Shown one piece after another: positions 9,001-15,848 of a stretch of DNA of 22,111 nucleotides. The position numbers were made by a program, and so were the translations under genes. Where the stretch lies: positions 1-22,111 of the forward strand of contig LGHA01000006.1 of NCBI GenBank assembly GCA_001508595.1. Reading direction: 5' to 3'. Every line of letters starts with the position of its first letter. The stretch's first letter is position 1. Source of the stretch: Anaerolineaceae bacterium 46_22. Lineage in GTDB: Bacteria > Chloroflexota > Anaerolineae > Anaerolineales > Anaerolineaceae. Below the pieces are notes generated by a model. That model did not search any database. It worked only from the letters and a program-made list of their open reading frames with translations, and was not told the origin of the DNA.

Positions 9001-10440
9001 AGGTCCATTTTGCTCCCTGGCTTCTTTAACCAGGCGCCATCCTTCAGAATCACGGTCTTCCCTGGTGACCAGGCAAAACAGAACTGGACATGTTGATGTA
9101 AGGGAAAGCATATCGATCAGTAATTCGATTGAAGAAGCATCCGCCCATTGAAGGTCCTCTAGGATGAGCACCAGCGGCTGCTGTGCCGCCAGCCTTTGAA
9201 ACATGGTGCGAATGCTGTTGAGGTATTGGGAATGCAATTCAGAGGTATTCAGACTGTGGATGTGGGTTTCTTCTTCCGGAGACAAAGGAATACCTAAAAG
9301 GTGAATTAAATATTGTGAGGTGGAAACCGTATCTCTGTCATCCTGAACTTCCAGGTTGAATTGAATGGCATTTTTAATCTCCTGTTTTTGTGCAGTTTCT
9401 GAAAGATCGAGCGCTTGGCGAACAAGGTTTTTCAAAAGGTGGAATGCCAATTCTCTTCCAAAGGACAGCGCATGGGCTTCAATCCAGCGGATAGGGTGGG
9501 GTTGGATGAGGGATTTCGATGCTCGTTTCCATTCAAGGATCAATCTTGATTTGCCGATCCCCGGGTCACCAAGGATCAAGCCTACCCGACCCAGACCTGC
9601 AAGAACGGTTTCGCTGAGTTCCAACAACAAGTCCAATTCTCTTTTTCGCCCGATCATTGGTGTTTGCTGTTGTGAGCTTAACTTGTGAGGGCTATTTGGG
9701 AGAGTGGTAATTTGATCTAACTTCCAGAGATGGATGGCGTCTTTACCGTTGTTGCACAGAATTTCGTCCAGTGGAGTGCACTGCACAAAGGGTTTCAAGA
9801 AGAAATAAGTGTCATCAAACAAGAGCGCCTGGCAGCGAGGAATATCTGCATTGATAGCCCAATCCAGGCACTCCAGGGTTTCATTAACCGACTGAAAATC
9901 GAATTTCAAGTTAGATTTGACTTCGCCAAGAATGATAGGGCCCGTGTTCAGGACAACGTGCAGCTGCAGGGGAATCCCATGAGAAGCCTCGATGTCCTGG
10001 CTGATTTTCTTTATTTCTTTCAAAATTGAATCAGCCGCATGGACTGCCCGGAGGGGGTCATCTTCGTGACTGATGGGGGCACCAAAAAAGGCTAAAACAG
10101 TATTCTCCCATAATTTTGCGATGGTACCTTCAAACTCAAATATGATCTTTGAAAAGCGATCGAGGGCTTTGTTTAATACGAATGTGCGTTCCTCTTCAGG
10201 TATGGTTTCAGTAAAGTCGTCGACATTTGCAACGGAAAACATCAGCGCAGTGACATTGCGGCGCTCTTTTGAGATATAAGAGGCTGAGCGCATCTTTTGG
10301 ACGAATGCAGCGGGTGCATTTGCTGCTAAACGGGAAAAATATAGGTCTTCCAGCGCTGGGTTTACAGGTACGGGCGTACCGCAGATTTTACAGATGTGGT
10401 CAAAATGACCGAGTTCCGATTGGCAATTTTTGCACTTCAT
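6076..10440 (-). CDS. Giant regulator: zinc ribbon, degenerate class III cyclase domain, AAA/STAND ATPase, TPR repeats, SpoIIE-type PP2C phosphatase
   Basis: A 1454-residue multidomain signalling protein without membrane segments. Residues 3-20 form a CxxC-x10-CxxC zinc ribbon. Residues 60-245 align with class III nucleotide cyclases, but the two metal-binding Asp positions read Val70 (FSV) and Asn113 (ENTVLAFFGAP), and the usual N/R catalytic block reads SVNETLECLDWA at 184-195, so the domain looks catalytically dead. From 262 an ATPase begins (MIGRKREL), with Walker A GDPGIGKS at 291-298 and Walker B LILEDLQWAD near 420-430. TPR-like helices fill about 650-1190. The end (about 1210-1450) is an intact SpoIIE/PP2C phosphatase: SGDFYDF at 1243-1249, ADVGDKGAGAA, NAGHNPPF, LYTDG and LDDITL. 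It could dephosphorylate an anti-sigma antagonist, but no such partner is in the window. ATG 10440 lacks a clear Shine-Dalgarno sequence. It is divergent from a cNMP-binding-like membrane protein. Confidence 0.92.
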   Translation of the reverse strand: MKCKNCQSELGHFDHICKICGTPVPVNPALEDLYFSRLAANAPAAFVQKMRSASYISKERRNVTALMFSVANVDDFTETIPEEERTFVLNKALDRFSKIIFEFEGTIAKLWENTVLAFFGAPISHEDDPLRAVHAADSILKEIKKISQDIEASHGIPLQLHVVLNTGPIILGEVKSNLKFDFQSVNETLECLDWAINADIPRCQALLFDDTYFFLKPFVQCTPLDEILCNNGKDAIHLWKLDQITTLPNSPHKLSSQQQTPMIGRKRELDLLLELSETVLAGLGRVGLILGDPGIGKSRLILEWKRASKSLIQPHPIRWIEAHALSFGRELAFHLLKNLVRQALDLSETAQKQEIKNAIQFNLEVQDDRDTVSTSQYLIHLLGIPLSPEEETHIHSLNTSELHSQYLNSIRTMFQRLAAQQPLVLILEDLQWADASSIELLIDMLSLTSTCPVLFCLVTREDRDSEGWRLVKEAREQNGPRLTEITLNNLDEEESQSLVKSIINADQIPETICRAVLEKSEGNPYFIEELMRMLINENVLIKHNDRWIIDTKVDPHKIPDSLQGLITARIDRLPSGAKLTLRVASVIGRTFQEQVLEDVIEDVAPNIPLMAQLNTLESLGMVKVSQVKPELNYQFQHILLHEAAYDSIFEADKIALHLKVGIALENHYPNQEERLASQLAHHFFEGQQTEKAFYYLDIAGHVSMDAFANAEAENFFGQAITLTRDPDRLAHLYTDLGEALSQQSKHREAIQAWKNATHYHKELGDSDSLARVYARSARSAWWAYDPKRSLEICLEGLKAVEGAVESPDIAYLLHETGRAYLFNNQPAMARAFSEQALEMAKRLDAFDVQAESLATIGILPNVKPEQAMAALEMAVKISESHNLHGPASRAYINLAAVIDTLGEIRLARDYRKRGIQLGNRAGGISDEQRILQSIAQASLWLADFDDASKLIEQMRQSSRGQDAYLNENTLNQILLEGTLARLKGQFSYAVEIFTDLIDRSRQINDLERVLEAVQALAEVIVEPHLLEDKKGNRSDIDIALSMLKDSMLTSDEAKINQNVAYHCLLSDIQALKGNFEQSQAALERASEIYKTQPVMGDRVRLMIAQARSEAAQNHYPSALEKFSEAAEMLEKMEGAWWRARVWLDLGLTYLSRNEPEDVDQAQNYLRESLGEFKEMGVTYYPDVIIEKLRQVKHVARAQAIEHRKVTQEMVQAGRIQNTFIPIHSPVIPGYDFSSKLLPARETSGDFYDFIHLDDGKIAIVVADVGDKGAGAALYMAMSRTLIRTYAGESKLEPKEVLQNVNRRILSDTQRGIFLTVVFGILDPDKGTFKYVNAGHNPPFLLRKTDDKIVFDQLEKTGTLVGLFDDVKWEEKVISIKPGEVLVLYTDGIPEAQNKAGLFFGNDRLMEILTEEFSTSAEIYRNNILDSVQGFIGSAPRLDDITLIVLSKLNDEDPA

Positions 10441-10476
10441 GAAGGCACGACTATTCTCGGGATGATTTATGGATAT

Positions 10477-10505
10477 ATTTTATCATATTTATATGGTTAA
10501 AACAA
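10477..10505 (-). promoter_or_regulatory. Candidate promoter of the giant regulator
   Basis: On the minus strand, TGATAAAAT (10485 down to 10477) is a near-consensus extended -10. TTGTTT (10505 down to 10500) stands 17 bases upstream as a partial -35. It lies in the AT-rich 167-base divergent gap and gives a leader of about 30 bases. Confidence 0.45.
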
Positions 10506-10595
10506 CGAACGGACAAGATCAATTATAAACAAAATTCGCTTCTCTGGTTGATTCACCAATTTTTCTCTACCGTTTATTAAATGCTTAACTTGTTT

Positions 10596-10601
10596 TATAC
10601 T
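10596..10601 (+). promoter_or_regulatory. -10 hexamer immediately upstream of the cNMP-binding-like gene
   Basis: TATACT ends 6 bases before the ATG at 10608, with only a poor -35 (TTTATT at 10573-10578, 17-base spacer). No Shine-Dalgarno sequence precedes the ATG, so a leaderless transcript fits. Confidence 0.4.
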
Positions 10602-10607
10602 TGGGGT

Positions 10608-12275
10608 ATGGAAATTGAACCTCGCGATATTATGGACATCCTTGAACATGTACCCTTATTCAGTCACCTTGGTGAACTGGATATAAGCCGATGGGCGGGG
10701 CTGTTTCAAGTTGAACATCATAAGAACGGGCAGGTGATTTTTGATTTTGATGACCCTGCACAAGCGATGTATATCCTGTATGAAGGAAATGTTCGGCTCA
10801 GGCTCTATGATGATCCGGAAACCGACTTCTTTGCCAAACTGGGAAAGGGGGATTTGTTTGGCGAAGAAGCTTTATTATTTGATGACCCTCGTTATTACAG
10901 TGCTTCGGCTGTGGGAGAGGCGACTCTTTTGAGGTTGGATATTGACCATTTTGTTTATCTTCAGGATGAGTATCCAGGTCTTTTAGACAAGCTCGATGTG
11001 TTAATTCGCAGCCGGCATTTATCAACGCAGGTACCCTTGCCCTGGCTGCAAGATGATGAATATGTGCATGTGTTCACACGCAGACACAAGGCAAAGCTGT
11101 GGCAAAAAATGGTGTCACCGCTTATCCTTTTGTTCGCAGGAACGATTGCCGGGCTTCTTTTCCAGTACCGCTGGTTCCCTGAAAGAATTTTGGGCTGGAT
11201 CATTTTAGGTTTTTCTGTATTTTTAAGCATTGCATGGGGGATTTGGGCATTTTTTGATTGGCGGAATGATTATTTCATTGTGACCAATAAGCGGGTCGTT
11301 TGGATAGAAAAAGTTGCTTTTATTTATGAGAGCCGCCAGGAAGCGCCTTTACGGACAATCATGTCAGTTGGTCTTAACAGGTCAAGAATTGGGAGCGTTT
11401 TTGGTTTTGCGGATGTCGTGGTTCAAACTTATGTCGGCACGATTCGTCTGCGAGATTTAGCCCATGCGAATGCCATTGGCAGCATGATTGAAGCTTACTG
11501 GCACCGTGCTGAGTCCTTTGACCGCCGCCAGGAATCACAAATCATGGCTGAAAAGCTGCATGAAAAAATAAATTTACCCTGGCGCCATGATGAGGACACA
11601 AAACCCAATAAACTTGAAAGGCGTGAAAGAGAAGAACGGCTGGTTTCTGAAGCGACAAAAGAACGCGGTTTCTTCGCCTGGTTATTTTCCGACTTTTTAA
11701 GATTGCGTTATGAGGAAAGCGGCGATATCACCTATAGAAAACACTGGTTTTTGCTGCTGAAAGCGATTTGGATTCCCTCGCTTCTTATGCTGATGACAAT
11801 TGGACTTGTTGCTGCCAGGTTAGGTGGGGTTTTATCCTTTCTCCCAATTACCAGTACCCTGGTCATCCTATTGCTTGCCATGTTTGTATTCTTTATTTGG
11901 ATACTGTATCAATATGCAGATTGGCGCAATGATATTTTTAGAATTACCTTTGACCAAATTTTGGATATTGATCGCAAACCCCTTGGTAAGGAACGACGGC
12001 GTTCGGCGCCCTTAGAAAATGTGCTCAGCATTGAGTATGAGCGGCTTGGATTTTGGGGCTTTTTGCTGAACTTTGGGACGGTTTATATTTCTGTTGGCAA
12101 TACACGATTGACCTTTGACTATGTGTACAATCCCTCCGAAGTCCAGCAGGATATATTTTATCGTATGGGTGAGCGTCTTGACAAAATTCGCCAATTCGAG
12201 GTTGATTCGGAGCGTGAGCGGGTTTCAGAATGGATTGCCAGCTATCACCGGAAGACCCGGCAGGATGATAAATAG
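10608..12275 (+). CDS. Cyclic-nucleotide-binding-like membrane protein with duplicated TM plus PH-like module
   Basis: A 555-residue protein. Residues 8-140 resemble a CRP-type cNMP-binding domain: LEHVPLF start, a GNVRLRLYDD strand and the phosphate-cassette position FGEEALLFDDPRYYSASA at 84-101. The usual Arg-Ala-(Thr/Ser) is present only as R95-YYS, so nucleotide binding is uncertain. Two hydrophobic hairpins follow (about 168-190 with 195-216, and 381-406 with 411-436). Each ends in DWRND (217-221 and 438-442) and leads into a beta-rich stretch resembling the bacterial PH-like DUF304 domain, so the second half is an internal duplication. A charged linker (about 310-365) separates the copies. 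A longer frame from ATG 10581 exists, but a -10-like TATACT lies between the two ATGs, so 10608 is preferred. It is divergent from the cyclase-like giant gene, suggesting related control. There is no DNA-binding domain. Confidence 0.85.
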   Translation: MEIEPRDIMDILEHVPLFSHLGELDISRWAGLFQVEHHKNGQVIFDFDDPAQAMYILYEGNVRLRLYDDPETDFFAKLGKGDLFGEEALLFDDPRYYSASAVGEATLLRLDIDHFVYLQDEYPGLLDKLDVLIRSRHLSTQVPLPWLQDDEYVHVFTRRHKAKLWQKMVSPLILLFAGTIAGLLFQYRWFPERILGWIILGFSVFLSIAWGIWAFFDWRNDYFIVTNKRVVWIEKVAFIYESRQEAPLRTIMSVGLNRSRIGSVFGFADVVVQTYVGTIRLRDLAHANAIGSMIEAYWHRAESFDRRQESQIMAEKLHEKINLPWRHDEDTKPNKLERREREERLVSEATKERGFFAWLFSDFLRLRYEESGDITYRKHWFLLLKAIWIPSLLMLMTIGLVAARLGGVLSFLPITSTLVILLLAMFVFFIWILYQYADWRNDIFRITFDQILDIDRKPLGKERRRSAPLENVLSIEYERLGFWGFLLNFGTVYISVGNTRLTFDYVYNPSEVQQDIFYRMGERLDKIRQFEVDSERERVSEWIASYHRKTRQDDK

Positions 12276-12359
12276 GATTCTCTGATTTCGAATTGGATTT
12301 GATGGTATAAATTTCCATTTTCAGTTGCAAGCAGGTAAAATTTGTTTTGGAGAAAAACA

Positions 12360-12863
12360 ATGACAATACGAAAAATTACAACATTTCCAGAAGAAGTTTT
12401 ACGCCAGGAAGCAGAACCCGTAGAGATTTTTGATGAGGATCTGGCAAAATTAATTGATGACATGGTGGACACCATGCGCGAAGCACCCGGGGTGGGTTTG
12501 GCAGCCCCACAAATTGGTATTTCAAAACGGATTATCGTCATTGAGTTTGGTGACGAAGAGGATGAAACCGTCCCAAACCAATTGTATGTAATGATCAATC
12601 CTGAAATTATTAAAGAATCCAATGACAAAGTACCCGGTATTGAAGGATGCCTTTCTGTGCCGGGCGTTGTGGGGAATGTGGATCGCTCACTCGCGGTCAC
12701 TGTTCGTGGGCAAAACATTCACGGCAAACCGGTTAAGATAAGAGCGCAGGGATGGCTTGCGCGCATTTTTCAGCACGAGATCGATCACATCAACGGCGTG
12801 TTGTATACGGACCGCGCTGAAGAAATTTGGAAGCCTGAGCAAGAAGATTTGGATACGATCTAG
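12360..12863 (+). CDS. def: Peptide deformylase
   Basis: This enzyme removes the formyl group from the N-terminal Met of nascent proteins, using a divalent metal. The 167-residue product carries all three family motifs: GVGLAAPQIG at 44-53, EGCLSVPG at 95-102 with metal ligand Cys97, and QHEIDH at 138-143 with ligands His139 and His143 and catalytic Glu140. The ATG at 12360 is chosen because GGAGAA (12349-12354) stands 5 bases upstream; an upstream in-frame TTG at 12342 lies before that site. recF begins 6 bases after the stop, so the two are co-translated. A TATAAA at 12306-12311 could be a -10, but its -35 is weak. Confidence 0.97.
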   Translation: MTIRKITTFPEEVLRQEAEPVEIFDEDLAKLIDDMVDTMREAPGVGLAAPQIGISKRIIVIEFGDEEDETVPNQLYVMINPEIIKESNDKVPGIEGCLSVPGVVGNVDRSLAVTVRGQNIHGKPVKIRAQGWLARIFQHEIDHINGVLYTDRAEEIWKPEQEDLDTI

Positions 12864-12869
12864 TCAAAA

Positions 12870-14078
12870 ATGCATTTAAATCGTCTTTCTCTGACTAATT
12901 TTCGAACATTTTCCCGGTTGGATCTGGATATCCCCCGGGAAATATTGTTGTTAGTGGGCGGAAACGCTCAGGGGAAAACCACTTTATTAGAGGCGATTTA
13001 TTATCTTTCAACCTTTACCTCATTTCATGCCAGTTCTGATCGCCAACTGATCAACTTTACACTGCCAGAAAGCCATCTGACTGTCGGCAGAATTGTCGGC
13101 GAGTTCACCCGTAAAGATGGTAACCATAGGCTGGAAGTACGGCTGATCCGTGAGCCCAATGGTTATAACGGCAGCACCCGGTTTCGTAAAGAAGTGCTTC
13201 TGGACGGCGTTAAGCACAGGATGAATGAAATTGTCGGACGGTTCAACGCAGTGATCTTTCTTCCCCAAATGGCGAGAATTATTGAAGAGGGACCATCCGA
13301 GCGGCGCAGGTACCTGGATATGAGCATATCGCAGGTTTCTACGCATTATGTAAACCATTTAAGTGATTACAACCAGACCCTAACACAACGCAACGCATTG
13401 TTGAAACAGCTTGCTGAAAGAGGTGGTGACCCGAACCAGTTGGCAGTATGGGATGGGATGTTAGCACGCCACGGTGCTTTCATCATCAAGGCGCGAATTC
13501 GTGCGATCAGGGAGATAGAAGAAGAAGCTAAACGTCTTCACTATGCCCTGACAGATGGTAGAGAAGTCCTGCGTTTGGATTACCAACCCGCTTATGACCC
13601 GCTTTCTGTTCCTGAGGGCCAAATGTCGCTGACGATTTCGACCGTTGCCGACCGATCGGGTATTGACACTGAAGAAATTGAGCAGGGCATGCTTGCTGCT
13701 TTGAAGAAATTGCAGCGAGAAGAAATTGCCAGAGGGGTCACCACGATTGGACCGCATCGCGATGAAGTACGCTTTTTAAGCAACCAGGTTGACCTGGGGG
13801 ATTACGGTTCCCGGGGGCAGAGTCGCACGACATTACTGGCGCTTAAACTGGCTGAAGTAAACTGGCTGCACCAGCGCACAGGTGAGTGGCCGGTGCTGCT
13901 TCTGGACGAGATCATGTCGGAATTAGATACACGACGTCGCTTGGACCTGCTGGCATCGCTTTCAGAGTGTGACCAGGCAATCATTACATCCACGGATCTA
14001 TCCATGTTTGATGAGCATTTTGTGCAAACACATACCCATTGGCAAGTTAAGGGTGGTATGGTGAATCATCCCGATTAA
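12870..14078 (+). CDS. recF: DNA replication and repair protein RecF
   Basis: RecF is an SMC-like ATPase that, with RecO and RecR, loads RecA at single-strand gaps. The 402-residue product is slightly longer than the typical 360-390. It opens with the family start LSLTNFRTF, then Walker A GGNAQGKTT at residues 30-38. A signature-like block DYGSRGQSRTTLLALKLAE lies near 310-330, and Walker B VLLLDEIMSELD with Asp346/Glu347 follows. The ATG lies 6 bases after the def stop and has no Shine-Dalgarno sequence of its own, which points to translational coupling. The usual partners dnaA, dnaN and gyrB are not beside it here. Confidence 0.95.
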   Translation: MHLNRLSLTNFRTFSRLDLDIPREILLLVGGNAQGKTTLLEAIYYLSTFTSFHASSDRQLINFTLPESHLTVGRIVGEFTRKDGNHRLEVRLIREPNGYNGSTRFRKEVLLDGVKHRMNEIVGRFNAVIFLPQMARIIEEGPSERRRYLDMSISQVSTHYVNHLSDYNQTLTQRNALLKQLAERGGDPNQLAVWDGMLARHGAFIIKARIRAIREIEEEAKRLHYALTDGREVLRLDYQPAYDPLSVPEGQMSLTISTVADRSGIDTEEIEQGMLAALKKLQREEIARGVTTIGPHRDEVRFLSNQVDLGDYGSRGQSRTTLLALKLAEVNWLHQRTGEWPVLLLDEIMSELDTRRRLDLLASLSECDQAIITSTDLSMFDEHFVQTHTHWQVKGGMVNHPD

Positions 14079-14123
14079 AAGATCATTACAGAAGTGAAAT
14101 TATTTCAGGATAAGGAGTAATAA

Positions 14124-14702
14124 ATGGACCTCAAAGAACTCGTTATAAATAGCCGCAGTTACCGCCGGTTTGATGAATCTTACCTGGTGGGTGGTGAGAT
14201 TTTACACCATCTGGTGCAATTAGCGCAGTATTCACCAACAGGCAATAATATACAGCCTTTAAAATTCTGGTTGAGTAACACCCCGGAGATGAATCAGAAG
14301 ATTTTTCAACACCTTGGCTGGGCTGGTTCTTTAAAAGATTGGGATGGGCCGGAAGAAGGGGAACGTCCAGCGGCGTACATCATTATTTTAGGTGATACAG
14401 ATATCCAGCTGAACTTTGCGGTCGATCATGGAATCGCTGCCCAGAGTATGAAATTAGGTGCAACAGAAAAAGGGCTGGGGAGTTGCATGATTGCTTCTGT
14501 ACAACGAGAGGCTTTGCATCAATCCCTGGGGATTCCGAAGCGCTACCGAATTTTGCTTGTCCTTGCGTTGGGGAAACCGGTCGAAACGGTAGTGACTGAA
14601 CCAATCGGGGCAGATGGCTCAGCGAAGTATTACCGTGACTCGGAAGCTGTGCATCACGTTCCGAAGCGCAGTTTAAACGAATTGATCGTTCATGATGTTT
14701 AA
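14124..14702 (+). CDS. Nitroreductase family protein (FMN-dependent)
   Basis: A 192-residue nitroreductase-fold protein that should bind FMN as a homodimer and use NAD(P)H to reduce nitro groups, quinones or related substrates. Seen features are the N-terminal SRRSYR-like element (NSRSYRRFDES, residues 9-19), the SPTGNNIQPLKFW block (about 37-49) where family members contact FMN, and the later GIAAQSMKLGATEKGLGSCMI helix typical of the fold. A strong AAGGAG at 14112-14117 is 6 bases before the ATG. It follows recF by 45 bases without a terminator and ends at a clear hairpin. The physiological substrate cannot be told. Confidence 0.88.
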   Translation: MDLKELVINSRSYRRFDESYLVGGEILHHLVQLAQYSPTGNNIQPLKFWLSNTPEMNQKIFQHLGWAGSLKDWDGPEEGERPAAYIIILGDTDIQLNFAVDHGIAAQSMKLGATEKGLGSCMIASVQREALHQSLGIPKRYRILLVLALGKPVETVVTEPIGADGSAKYYRDSEAVHHVPKRSLNELIVHDV

Positions 14703-14720
14703 TGTTTGAGGATTAACTGG

Positions 14721-14757
14721 AAAAAAGCCGATGCTTGAAATTGCGTCGGCTTTTTTT
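14721..14757. terminator. Terminator between convergent genes
   Basis: GCCGATGC (14727-14734) and GCGTCGGC (14743-14750) form an 8-pair stem with one G-U wobble, flanked by six A on the left and seven T on the right. On the plus strand it ends the nitroreductase transcript. On the minus strand it could end the SIS-domain transcript, though the wobble becomes a mismatch there. Confidence 0.85.
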
Positions 14758-14759
14758 AT

Positions 14760-15812
14760 TTACCAGGTTTCAGTGACCTTATTTAAGCCGCGCGGGTTAT
14801 CCACATCAAAACCGCGGGTATGCGCCAGGTACATGGCAAACATCTGTGCCGGGAGGATTGCAAGGATGGGGGAGAGCCATTCAGGGATCCCTGCTGGCAG
14901 CCGTATGGAGTGATCTACCATTTTTAATAAATCAGGCTGATTGCTGATCAGAATGACTTCGGCTAATCGGTTCTGAACTTTTTCAACCATCATTTTCATT
15001 TCAGCGTTCATTTTGCCTTCTGGGGCAATCACAAAGGCAGGAAAACCCCGATCCATCAATGCAACCGGTCCGTGAAGGAAATCGGCACTGGAATAGGGCT
15101 CGGCAATGGTGTAAGTGAGCTCCTTTAATTTCAAGGAAAACTCAAAAGCTGAAGCATAATTAAAGCCGCGACCAATGGTGACGCAATGGGTCATGTAGCG
15201 ATAGCGTTCGGCTAAATCATCAATCGCTGCTTCATTTTCAAAAATCAAATCGATTTTGTCTGGAAGCATTTTGAGGTCTTCCTGTGTTTGAGCTTCATCG
15301 TCCAGGGCTGCTGAAAGAATGGCAAGGGTGGTTAGCTGCGATGTATAGGTTTTTGTTGCTGCAAGGGATAGTTCTTGCCCAGCCTGCAAATCCAAAACAA
15401 TATTTGCTGCCTTCCCAAGGTCTGATTCCGGGTAATTGGTGATAGCCGCCGTTAAAGCACCCTGATTCTGGCCTTCTTTAAGCACAGATACGATATCCGG
15501 GCTTTTTCCACTCTGACTGATCCCCAGAACAAGGGTGTTTGTGAGCTCTGGCGGCTGACGATAAATGGTGAACAGGCTGGGTGCAGCCAGGCTGACAACC
15601 ATCCGATTGTGCGCCCCAAGGAGATATTTTGCATAGCGTCCAGCATTATCGCTTGTACCTCGTGCAGCGATAAAAACATGCTTGATCCCCCGGTCTTTGA
15701 TTTGTTTTGCTAATGCCTTGATTGGTTCCTGTGGAACACTGACAAGCTCCCGGATCAGGGCGGGTTGTTGATGGATTTCCCGGTATAAGTGGGTTTCTTC
15801 GATAGGTTTCAT
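14760..15812 (-). CDS. SIS-domain sugar-phosphate isomerase/deaminase (GlmS C-terminal-like, possible NagB-II)
   Basis: A 350-residue protein equivalent to the isomerase half of glucosamine-6-phosphate synthase, without the glutaminase domain. It contains two SIS folds. The first carries ARGTSDNAGRYAKYL and the phosphate-binding SQSGKSPD; the second carries GRGFNYASAFEFSLKLKE and LHGPVALMD; the end reads DNPRGLNKVTETW, as in the GlmS family. Lone proteins of this shape include glucosamine-6-phosphate deaminases of the NagB-II type and AgaS-like enzymes, so aminosugar-phosphate catabolism is the best guess. Of two adjacent ATGs (15815 and 15812), the second is 4 bases from GGAG and the first only 1, so 15812 is used. 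It lies 36 bases downstream of the NDK-like gene on the same strand. Confidence 0.88.
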   Translation of the reverse strand: MKPIEETHLYREIHQQPALIRELVSVPQEPIKALAKQIKDRGIKHVFIAARGTSDNAGRYAKYLLGAHNRMVVSLAAPSLFTIYRQPPELTNTLVLGISQSGKSPDIVSVLKEGQNQGALTAAITNYPESDLGKAANIVLDLQAGQELSLAATKTYTSQLTTLAILSAALDDEAQTQEDLKMLPDKIDLIFENEAAIDDLAERYRYMTHCVTIGRGFNYASAFEFSLKLKELTYTIAEPYSSADFLHGPVALMDRGFPAFVIAPEGKMNAEMKMMVEKVQNRLAEVILISNQPDLLKMVDHSIRLPAGIPEWLSPILAILPAQMFAMYLAHTRGFDVDNPRGLNKVTETW

Positions 15813-15848
15813 CATTCTCCAAGATATGTGTCTTTGTTGTACAAAAAT

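Noticed and set aside
12245..12718. 157-codon open frame on the minus strand opposite def
   Set aside because: It is antisense to the conserved deformylase motifs, shows no family resemblance, and is Ser/Thr-rich as expected for an antisense shadow.
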